A DNA stretch of 64,000 nt, taken from NCBI RefSeq assembly GCF_018687715.1, contig NC_056762.1:34088864-34152863 (forward strand), written 5' to 3'. This DNA is from Carya illinoinensis (Eukaryota > Streptophyta > Magnoliopsida > Fagales > Juglandaceae). The notes under the pieces were generated by a model. It saw nothing but the letters and a program-made list of their open reading frames with translations. It had not been told where the DNA came from and did no database searches. Below are positions 45,773 through 55,649 of the stretch, in pieces; the stretch's first letter is position 1, and each line of letters opens with the position of its first letter. Made by a program: the position numbers and the translations under genes.

Positions 45773-46980
45773 TAAGATTATGCTTGTTGTTTAACATCAT
45801 TGTCCTCCATATTATACAAGTATTCTCTCCCGTATGATCACTAAATATAATCTTAATTTATAGATTATTATCAACTCTTTTCAAAATTATAAAAAGAAAA
45901 TTAGATAAAAAAAAAAAACCTTTGAAAATGTTATTATAAATGGAGGCCGGGAGTGCTCCAACTTGGATAGCTTTTGGAGAAAAATTTTACTCACCATTTA
46001 TATATTATACATTATATTTGATTTTTTAATTTTTAATTTTAATTTTTAACAAACAAGTAGTATATAAATAATAAGTAGAAATTTTTTTTTAATTTAATAA
46101 AATTAAAATTAAAAAATATTAAAAAATTAAATGCAATGTGTATTTTAGGATGATCAATAAGAGATAAATTAGATATTGAAATGAGATAATTTTAAATAAA
46201 AGTTAAATATTATTATTATTTTAAAATTTAAAAAAATTAAATTATTTATTATTAAACCTGAAAGTGTGCGTGGGTTTTATTATTAAAATTTAATATGAAG
46301 ACAAAAAAATGATTAGATGTATGATTGGATAGTGGGATGCATCGATGATTACACTAAAAAGTATTTTTGCTTTGGGAACTTGAGAGTGTCTTTTTGGCAT
46401 TAGAAGTCTCCAGATGAGACGTGGAATCAATTCTAACCTTGCTTTCTTTCTTTCTTTTGGACTAAAAACAAAATGAGAGAAAGCATCTTTTGTAATAATA
46501 TCTCTTGAGTGTCTTAAAAAGGAGAAATGCTAAAAAGACTGATAGGATGATGAGGTAAGTAGAAAATTTACAATTTGTGTAGGAAAAGTGCATTTTTGAT
46601 GTAAAATAAATGAAAAATGTGACACATGATACAGTCTCTGAGCATGGTGTAAATTTACAGAAGTGATAGTTTCATATAAAAATTCACAAATTTTGATAAT
46701 TCATAGATAAAGCACATTAATATCCCATTACCCCAAATTCACAATTTATGTAATATATATATTATAAGTTTAATTTTATATAAATTCACTTAAAATATAT
46801 TATTTTAATAAATATTAACAAATATATGAAAAATATTATAATATGTTGTGGCTAGTTTTCATTGGGGACAGTGACGCTTGCACTCCGTTGGCCCAACCAA
46901 AAGTAGGTGGTACAATCGTAATTATGAAGTCGTCGGCACCCAAACCAAGTACGAACAAGGACAAGTGCTACCCATTTACG
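45773..46980. other. Intergenic, upstream of the WD40 gene
   Basis: AT-rich DNA with another shortened GAGATGA-type copy at about 46160-46260. A GC-richer stretch from about 46860 marks the approach to the WD40 promoter. Confidence 0.45.
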
Positions 46981-46988
46981 AATCGAAC

Positions 46989-46995
<7 letters not shown>

Positions 46996-47020
<25 letters not shown>
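46996..47020. repeat. (GA)n microsatellite in the WD40 promoter/leader
   Basis: About 12 GA units, about 680 bp upstream of the WD40 start codon and just before the GC-rich leader. Confidence 0.9.
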
Positions 47021-47701
47021 GTGCGAGCGCTGAAACGAGAGGCAACTTCCACTCTCGCCCCTCGGGCCGTGCCTCTTCTTCGTACCAACGCTCATATCGA
47101 GGCAGAGTTCACCCTCTTTTTTTGGTTTGTTTTTTATTCTTATCAGATATTTTATCTGTTTGATCTTAGTTTATAGTGTTTTCTACCATTCTTTGCCTCC
47201 CCTAGTGGGAACTTCTGTGGATGAGGGCAGCGAGAGAGAGTGTGTGTATTGCGAAGCAAAAGTGGAAATCCCTATTGGATTCTGGGGTTTGACCGAGATT
47301 TCATCGTGACCATGGTGAGATAAACTCTCCCTTTTTGGTTGCAATTGTAGTTGGGGTGATTTCTGTGTTTTCTCCAAAACAATCTTTTGCGGATTTGATT
47401 TGATAAACAATCTTTTGAGTTGAATGCTATGCTTTGATTCGATTTAGTCTCCGTAGTTTGGTCATATTTTTCTGCTGAAAATATTAGATTGCTGCAAGAG
47501 ACCTATGCTGGGGAAATTATGTTCTCCAATTCACGGAGTCGAGAGTCTGGGTGGTGTTAGGTTTTTAGCTTTTAGTTTTTTTCTTGTTTTATTTTGAAAA
47601 CATTTGTTCCATATACTGAATTTAGAACACAATTGCGAGTCTAAATTTTAGTTTTTCCTATTCTTGGCGGGAATTAGGTTATAATGGGTTGAAAGCAAAA
47701 T

Positions 47702-49821
47702 ATGGGGAGTTGCTCTGAAGAGGAAGATGATCAATTTTATGATTCACGCGAGGAGATCTCTTCTGTATCGGATTGGGGACTGGATTTCTCCGAGGACAGT
47801 AGCTCCGGTATTGGGCACATAGATAGTGTTTTGGGTAGTTTTTGGGATGAGAATTGGACTAAGAACCCGGAAAGTGTACAAGAGCGCCGACGTAGACTCT
47901 TAAAATGGATGGGCTTAAGCTTAGATTGGGATTCGGTTATGAGAGAGGATTTGGGCGGTGAACCAGGCCACAGAATTGAAATGGGCATTGACAGAGTCCT
48001 GGAAAACAGTGGGGCGGTACTGAGAACTTCAGGTTTTGAGCAAGGGTGTCCATTAAGTAAGTGTACCATGTCAGATGAAGTGTCACAGAAGTTAGAAAAT
48101 GGTGATCCAGAAGATAGTATTATGTGTACAATCAGGAATTTGGATGATGGAACCGAGTTCCTTGTGGATGAATTGGATCGCAATGGAATGCTTAGCAGAC
48201 TACGTGAAGTGCATTCCAATCGATCTGTGAGTTTTGAAGAATTTCAGAGAATTTTTGGGCCATCTCCTTTGGTTCAGCAGCACTTGCGGAGAGAAGTTGA
48301 TGAGGCAAGGTATCTAGTTAATGCAAAAAAGAAAGTTAAGAGGGATTGGCTAAGGACACTAGGTGCAGCAGCCTGTATTGTTGATACTGCTGCTTTAAAT
48401 CCTCGTGATCTGGAACCAACATTAGAGATGGGGATGCGAAGAGTTCGGGTTCATCCTTGTAGAAAGCGTTCCAAGGAACTGTCTTCCCTTTTTGCTGGAC
48501 AGGAATTTTTAGCACATGAAGGATCAATATTGACGATGAAGTTCAGTCCTGATGGGCAGTACTTGGCAAGCGCAGGGGAAGATAGAATTGTTCGTGTGTG
48601 GAAGGTGATTGAAAATGAGAGATCAGACAACTTCAATTTTCCAGAAATGGATCCTTCGTGTGTATACTTCACAATGAATAATCTTTCTGAATTGGCTCCT
48701 CTTGAGATGGATAGAGGAAAACTAGGAAAGATGGAGAAATTGAGGAAATCATCAGATTCTGTTTGTGTCATTTTCCCACCAAAGGTCTTCCAGATATTAG
48801 AGAAGCCTCTACATGAGTTCCAAGGACATAGTGGAGACGTCTTAGATCTCTCATGGTCCACAAAAGGGGTTAGTATGATTTGGAATTATGCAAGTATACT
48901 TGGACTTCTTCATCATCTGTTGTTACATTGCTATCATATTGGATTCCTGAACTTGTGAACATTAAAGCCTTTTTCATCTTTTTTATGGTTGCCACAGTTT
49001 CTGCTGTCCTCCTCTGTTGATAGGACGGTTCGTCTATGGCAAGTGGGATGTGACAGATGCCTACGGATCTTTTCTCATAATAATTATGGTGAGTGTCTTG
49101 CTGATTGTTTAATACTATCTTTTACATGTACTTGTTTAACGTTGTGGTTTGTTAATACGTTTAGAGCAATAGGCGAGCCTAAGTACACAGGATTTATACA
49201 AGAACATCTAGTTAAAAATAGATACAAGAAAATAAGTTATGAAAAAATAGATACAAGTAGATCAAGAAAGCTAAGCCGATTGAAATCCATAGCAATTACC
49301 CAGAGAAATAAAGTGTTGAAAGAGGTAGATAGGCGTTCTCTTTGTATAACTCCCATGTACTTGGGCTATGCCTATTCTCTTCTATTAATAAAACTTTACT
49401 TTACCTATACAAAAGAAATAAAGTGTTGAAAGAGAAACTTCTGAGTTCTTCCATTGAGTGCTCCTTATATTTGAAGTTCCGGTCATTCCTTTCCTGCTAA
49501 ATGCACCACAGTAGGCATGTAGGAGTCATCTTCCATGCTGCTGTGATTTGCAGGTGTTAGCTATCTATATTGGTGTGATCTCAGTCTGTTCTCCCATTTT
49601 GGTTTGAATCATTCACACTGATCCTTTTATTTCTATGATTGATGCAGTAACATGTGTTGATTTTAACCCTGTGGATGATGATTACTTCATAAGCGGTTCA
49701 ATTGATGGAAAAGTTCGCATCTGGGAAACTGTTGGCTGTAAGGTTGTTGATTATATTGATACCAGGGAGATAGTCACTGCTGTGTGTCATCGGCCTGATG
49801 GAAAGGTCTGATGAATTTTGT

Positions 49822-49861
<40 letters not shown>

Positions 49862-52800
49862 AGTAACAGATTATATTTTGTGTTCTCTTAACTTTTCACT
49901 GTGAATATTTAACATGAAATTCTCAAGCAATCGACTTTTACAGGGAGGAATTGTGGGCACCATGACTGGGAACTGTCGTTTTTATGATATCATTGGTATG
50001 TATATGACCAGGCTAATTTTTAATTTTTCTCTCTTTTCTGAGCAAAATGAATCTCTCTCAATAGTGTATAATGACACATATGGTTATTAGTCTTATGTCT
50101 TGGATGGGAAAATGCTAATAGAAATAGCTAACTGCAGTAAAATGTTACACAAGACATGCTAATGCTTAAAAAACTAGACACAAACATGCGTTTTCTTTTC
50201 CTGGATATACCAAAAAAGTGGAAATGATTTTTTTATTTTTGTTCATCTCTGCAGCTTATTAAGCTTTGTAGTCCGTGGGTAGAGAAAGAAACAATGTTTG
50301 CACAAAAAATGAGATGTGAAGTTTATTTGGTTAACCCTTATTTACGCTTTGGTCAACAACTACATGACAGGGTGGTTGACTCTATATTGGATTAAGGAAG
50401 TGTTGCACTATTAATTATTTCTATTATTTTTATTTTATGTTGCTCATTAAGTTGTTTTAGTGATCCATCATGAGTTTCCGGGAAACAAGAAGGGTTAAAA
50501 TAGGAGAACAAACTGAGATCACACCAATATAGAGTAACCAACACAAACCACAGCGGTGAGCTAGTATATCTAAAAGATACAAGCAAACAATTAGCAAGAG
50601 GCTCACCTTAACATTTCTAGCATTTTTTATTTTTTAGGTCGCATTAGTGGCATCATGTAAAAATATTCATGTTTTTTTTTTATTGGCACCGGGTGTCTGA
50701 GAACAGCGTCCCGACTAATCTCGGGATTGCACAGGCTCTCGGCAAGGAGTTTTTCACAAGTGCACTTCGGGTAATTCACGGGAAAAATCCTCTAGTCTAA
50801 TAGCCCTTAGAGATTGTTTGCACCCAAGAGGATTTGAGCCTTAAAAATGTTCGTGTTGGCTGTCGTGATTATTTTAAATACATTGTCTGCTTTAAATCAA
50901 TTGTTTCACTTCCCATTTATTGTTGGGATCAAGACATGGGATGCTTTAGGAAATCTGTCTGTGTAAATGTGTGGATTTGAGGTTAGGAAAATTTGTGAAC
51001 TAGGGTTTTGAATACATGAAGAATAAGAATAAGAGTGGTTTCTTTGGAGAGTTGGGAAACTCTGGATGGCGATAGTACCCTTTCTGGTACTATCCTTGGC
51101 TAAGCTCCAAAAAAGCCAGCTTATGGCCATCCTTCAGCAAGCCTAAGCCACTGGAAAGCACTTGTAAGCAGCTTTATAAGCCACTGTACGAGCATCCCAA
51201 AGTCTGGTAATCTCGACGGAGACTAGAATGAGCTGTGATGAATATAAGAAGAATTGGTAGAAATTCTCATGTGTGAAGCAAATCAAACCTATTTTCAGAC
51301 AGAACTTTAAGGGCACTCTTCCTAATCCAAGTTTGAGATAGAATAAGACCCGCCGGTGTGTTTGGGATTCCAAGGCTTGTTTGGTAGCTGTTTGGTTGAG
51401 GAAGTATGTGGGATTTTTTATTCTGAAATATATGGAGAAGGATATAATTTGGGGTTTTCAAAGTAGAAAAGAAGAGAAATTTGTTGCTGTCCAGGGGCTA
51501 TGTGAACTCACGTAAATGGTAATAGTGTGCTGAAGAAGTAGAAGAAAAGGAGGGAGGGAGGGAGAGATTAATCAAGTATTTGTCATTTGAGCAAAATCAA
51601 TGATATTCTTTTTGATAATTTAAACTTTATTTATGCTCAAAAGAGGTGTTGCCCTACTACACAAGACATATACATTAGATACACTGTGGTAGAAAAAGAG
51701 AAAAGAGCATAAAAAATAGAAAAATTGAAATGAGCAAGGATCCAGTGTTAATGGCCTTCAAAGAAGTCTTTGAGCTCATACACTGTCTTCTCACTATCTT
51801 CAAAACTCTGATATTTTCTCTTTCTCCAAATGCATCACAACAAACAAGGCGGGAACAATCTTCCACAATGCTACGCTTTTTGAGAAAACACTAGCCACCT
51901 CACAATGCAAGAAAAGATATCAATCTGATCCATTTCTTCTACACGTGCACCAACAACAATCCATAATAATAATCTTCCTCTTCCTTAAATTGTCCAATGT
52001 GTCAGTCATGCCTAGGCTTTGCTCTTGTATGTATCTTGTGTACTTGGGGTATGTCTATTTCTAATCAATAAAACTACCATCTACTGATCTAAGAAAAAAT
52101 TATCCAATGTGAGAATCCTCTCTAAAATAGTTGATTACACAAAGAATGTCACTCTCAAAAGGTCCTTATTTAACCAAATGGTCTTTGATGGGATTGAGAG
52201 ACCATTATAGGAAGATGGAATATTGTGGAATGATTTCACTTCAACCACCCTAAGTTTTGTAGGGCCTTAACAAAGGTTGACCTCACCACCCTATCTCAAC
52301 CGAATGAAATACAAGCGATTCAAAATGAACTAATGATCTCCATGTTCCAATCTTGTGCTGCTGATAAAACTAGCATCTATTCCCACCAAGGGTGGTAGGT
52401 TGCCTTGTTGCACATGACCTATTTGGGTCTCCATGGGAGAACCTTTTAAGGAAAACTATTTTTTTTAATAAGAAGTAATTTTATTAGAAATAAATGTGTA
52501 GGCAAAACCCATGTACACAGGAATTATACCAAAGAAAACACCTAAATACATTCTAACAGAAAGCGACAACAGAAAATCATGAACAGAAGCTATGTTCATC
52601 GCTAAAGTAGAAAACCAAAGCAATAAAGAGTGCAAAAAAAGTTGCTCCAAAGTATTCTCCTTATTGTTAAAACACCGCTCATTCCTTTCCATCCAAACGC
52701 ACCACATAAGACACCACAAAGTTGCAAAAAAGTTGCTCCAAAGTACGCTCCTTGTCTTTTTTTGGCAATAAAGAGTGCAAAAAAAGTTGCACCACATAAG

Positions 52801-55649
52801 ACACAAAGAAACCATCTTCCAAACCGCATCCACTTGAGAACAACCATGAAGCCTGTTCCCACATGCAAGAAGACCTACCACTCTCAAAGGCATCACACAA
52901 GCCAAGCTGATTCTACAAAAAATGCCATCCCACAAGGCCCTTGGCACTTCACAATGCAAAAGTAAATAATCCACAGTTTCCCCATGCTTTTTACACATGA
53001 AACATTAATCCATAACTATAATACCCTCTTAAATTGTCCAATGTCAAAATCTTTCCTAGAGAGGCAGTCCATATGAAAAAGCAACTTTGGAAGGCACGTG
53101 AGACCTCCACATGAGAAGTTAACAGCTTATAGTACGAGTGAACAGTGAACTTTTTGCTCCCCTTGGACTTCCAAACATCCTTATCCCCATCATTACCATC
53201 AAGCCTCAAAGAGTATAAAAAATTGATGAAAGCTGAAACCTCGCCAATCTCCCAATCCTGAACAGCTCTAGTGAAGCAAACATCCCACTGAAGCGAGCCA
53301 TTAGAGCGAACAAGCAGATCAGATACAGCGGCATACCAATCTGAAGCCAACCAAAAAATAGCTGGAAACACCCCATTGAGGGCTCGATCACCACACCAAA
53401 TGTCAAGCCAGAAATGGATCCTAGATCCCTCTCCAACATCATAACTAACATGGCCGGCAAAACTCTCCCAGCCCTTTCTAATGAAATTCCAAAGACCTGT
53501 ACCATAAACCCCCGTGCTTCATTAGAACACCAAACGTTAGGAAAACTATTAACATCCCTCATTAAGATCAACAGAGAGCAATTTAGATTTGGCCAGAGTG
53601 ATCTTTAAATCAGAAATGGCTTCAAATCATAAGAGCATAAACCTTATTTTGGAGATGGTCAGCATTTGCATCTCAGACAATTGAAGTGTCATATGCAAAC
53701 AACAAACGAGAGATCAAAAGCTCAGCTGCATTCCTTGATCCCACGGAAAAGCCCATCAAGCTTATTTATAAAGACTTAGTTAACCATCTCTTGACCTATT
53801 AGGAGTTGGACTTCTAATTTTATTATTAAACTACAGATCCAATAAAGCAATAATAGACTAACCTGGATTCAAGAAAAAAAACAAAAAAACAAAAAAACAA
53901 AAACAAAAACAAAAACCGAAGATGCTTCGAAGCTCCTTAGAAGTGCTAGACTCAACTCACTAAAATATCCTCGATCTACTGGAGTTGTGAAAAACTCTTT
54001 ATCCATCCATCATTACAAAACTAACCGTAAGTTTTAAAATGAACAACAAATCAACACTGATTCAACCCCACACTATTAGTGGCTCAATCTATAAATTCAT
54101 ACAAATCTCACATCCATTAGACATTGTGATGGGTCCCATGCAACAAAAACTCTATATTACCAAAATTGGCTCGTACAAAGTGACTTTATTTATTCTTGTT
54201 AAGCATGTTTTTGGGAAAAGGTTATGGAGCTCAACTTGAAAATATTGGGAGATGAGAATATTGAGACAGTTTCTGACCAGCATAATATTAAACATGTTAC
54301 AGTAATCCCAATTATGTATGGAAAGGGTGAAGATACCCTCTTTTGGCCTTGCATGAAGTCAGGTCAGTATATGCATGGCAATTTTTTTTTTTTTTTCAAG
54401 GCTGTGTCAGATAAGATGAATTGGTTGATTGGATTCATAGGCTGAAATGCTTCTTGGTGGGGTTTTAACTGCAGGACATTGGTGCTCTATCGGAATTGTG
54501 CATTTTGAAAATTTATAACCTCAAAAATATAGTTCTCTCGATGTAAATGGATGTATCACAATTAATCAACGTATTCTATCTGGTTCGAAAAAGATGACGT
54601 CATTGAGTGCTAGCTTATCTTGTTTTTGTTTGGTTTCAGATACTTGTCTGCAACTGGATGCTCAAATATGTTTACAGGGCAAAAAGAAGTCACCAGGAAA
54701 GAGGATAACTGGCTTTCAGGTTGTTGAATTATGGTCATACTTTCTTCGTATAATTCCTACTATATTCACTCATTTATCTTACGATACTAACCTAATTATT
54801 ACAACCTGACTTGTTAGTTTTCCCCAAGTGACCCGAGCAAAGTAATGGTCACTTCTGCTGATTCAGTTGTCCGTATTCTTTCAGGAGTTGATGTCATTTG
54901 CAAATTCAAGGGTAGGCTTTGTGTCTTTAGCCGAACTTGCACTTCTTTTTATTCTTCAGTTTGAAAAGTTCTTTTAGCTGCTTGGAAAACACTTATTTTC
55001 AATAATTTTGCAGATGAGTTTGCGTTACTTTCAATCTTAATTCTTCTTTTGTCCTCCATTTTTAGGTATTCGAAATGCTGGAAGCCAGTTGTCTGCTTCT
55101 TTCACCTTAGATGGAACTCATATTGTATCAGCAAGCGATGATTCAAATGTCTACACCTGGAACTTTACACACCAGGACAGGACTTCTTCTCGAGCAAGGA
55201 CTGTTTGGTGTAGTGAGAGTTTCCAGTCCCACAATGCATCCATTGCTATTCCTTGGACTGGCATTCAAACCATGTCTGGAACACTTCTGTCGCCAAGATT
55301 GAGTGCAGATTTTCGGGGAAGTAGCATAAAAAGTGGGTGGAAACTCCGCAACTTGGATGAGCATTCAAGTGAAAACTTGAGTCTCTCTTCCGATTTTTTC
55401 TCTCTTGGCCGTGGCTTTTTATTGGAGTCTTTACCAAAGGGATCTGCCACTTGGCCTGAGGAGAAACTTTCTAATTCAGGTCCAATAACTATTTCCCCTG
55501 CAATGTGCAAATCCGAGTACAAAATCTTGAGGAGTGCTTGCCAGAGCATGTTCAGTTCTCCCCACATGTGGGGTCTTGTGGTTGTGACTGCAGGTTGGGA
55601 CGGGCGGATTAGGACGTACCACAATTATGGGTTGCCTATGCGTCTTTGA
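47702..55649 (+). CDS. WD40-repeat protein, WDR44-like, seven exons
   Basis: Plant transducin/WD40 family related to WDR44; probably a cytoplasmic beta-propeller scaffold of unknown partner. Exons from frame continuity and GT-AG sites: 47702-48868, 48998-49088, 49648-49805, 49944-49995, 54640-54719, 54818-54911, 55066-55649. They sum to 2,226 nt (741 residues), within the usual 700-800. The N-terminus is acidic ([17 protein letters not shown]), followed by the family motif [16 protein letters not shown] at about 61-76 and [19 protein letters not shown] units are visible at about 268-305 ([14 protein letters not shown]), 371-406 ([13 protein letters not shown]), 409-452 ([12 protein letters not shown]), 460-488, 514-540 ([10 protein letters not shown]), 548-582 ([13 protein letters not shown]) and 718-741 ([20 protein letters not shown]). 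All frames are intact. Intron 4 (4,644 bp) is filled with LINE and SINE insertions. The long leader may hold a 5' UTR intron (donor-like GTGAGA at about 47313). Confidence 0.92.
49160..49235 (-). mobile_element. LINE 3'-end fragment, reverse, in WD40 intron 2
   Basis: On the minus strand this reads CCTGTGTACTTAGGCTCGCC and matches the 3'-end signature of the LINE tails at 49356, 52037 and 52519. Only the tail region remains. Borders are approximate. Confidence 0.5.
49325..49413 (+). mobile_element. 89-bp LINE tail with 21-bp target duplication
   Basis: Flanked by two perfect copies of a 21-bp sequence beginning AGAAATAAAGTG (49304-49324 and 49414-49434). The insert contains CATGTACTTGGGCTATGCC and AATAAAACTT followed by an A-rich end, i.e. 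a severely 5'-truncated LINE insertion. Located in WD40 intron 2 (49089-49647). Confidence 0.85.
49824..49860. repeat. (CT)n microsatellite in WD40 intron 3
   Basis: About 18 CT units, starting about 18 bp after the exon 3 donor. Confidence 0.9.
50672..50841 (-). mobile_element. SINE, 5'-truncated, reverse, in WD40 intron 4
   Basis: On the minus strand it reads from a B-box-like GGCTCAAATCC through TTGGGTGCAAACAATCTCTA and CTCCTTGCCGAGAGCC to ACACCCGGTGCCAAT plus an A tail. These are the same blocks as the SINE at 14487-14714. Near-matching flanks TAAAAATATTCATGTT (left) and TAAAAATGTTCGTGTT (right, from 50842) differ at two bases, consistent with an older target duplication. The A-box end is missing. 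Confidence 0.85.
51640..52440 (-). mobile_element. Older LINE fragment (zf-RVT region), WD40 intron 4
   Basis: Minus-strand conceptual translation gives [13 protein letters not shown], [27 protein letters not shown], then [14 protein letters not shown], a heart-shaped CX2C...H-type zf-RVT region of plant LINE ORF2, followed by ELKDFF-like sequence toward the 3' end. Stops are frequent. It is interrupted at 52002-52096 by a LINE tail with target duplication; skipping the insert restores the [10 protein letters not shown] motif. Confidence 0.7.
52002..52096 (+). mobile_element. 95-bp LINE tail nested in the older LINE
   Basis: Flanked by AAATTGTCCAATGTG (51987-52001) and AAATTATCCAATGTG (52097-52111), one difference in 15. 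It contains GTGTACTTGGGGTATGTC and AATAAAACTA and ends A-rich. The orientation is opposite to the host LINE. Confidence 0.8.
52461..53538 (-). mobile_element. 5'-truncated LINE with 12-bp target duplication
   Basis: Flanked by AGGAAAACTATT at 52449-52460 and 53539-53550, perfect. On the minus strand the insert begins with [13 protein letters not shown] sequence and continues [31 protein letters not shown] and [22 protein letters not shown] (zf-RVT). It ends CCTGTGTACATGGGTTTTGCC, AATAAAATTA and an A tail of about eight. A local duplication of an FFCTL-type block (GTTGCTCCAAAGTA at 52641 and 52733) lies inside. In-frame stops make it inactive. Confidence 0.8.
53551..53800 (-). mobile_element. 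LINE reverse-transcriptase fragment
   Basis: Minus-strand translation gives [21 protein letters not shown], then [15 protein letters not shown]. This is the catalytic F-A-D-D region of a LINE RT with the first Asp of the pair replaced by Tyr. Stops follow. It is probably part of the older LINE split by the 52461-53538 insertion, with an internal deletion. Confidence 0.6.
53801..54639. other. Remaining part of WD40 intron 4
   Basis: Contains an (A)nC-rich run at 53875-53918 and otherwise unique-looking sequence up to the exon 5 acceptor TTTCAG. The short open frames here are not supported. Confidence 0.5.

Noticed and set aside
48989..49429. 146-codon frame starting in the WD40 gene
   Set aside because: Only the first 31 codons are exon 2; the rest reads into intron 2 past a good GTGAGT donor and into LINE tails.
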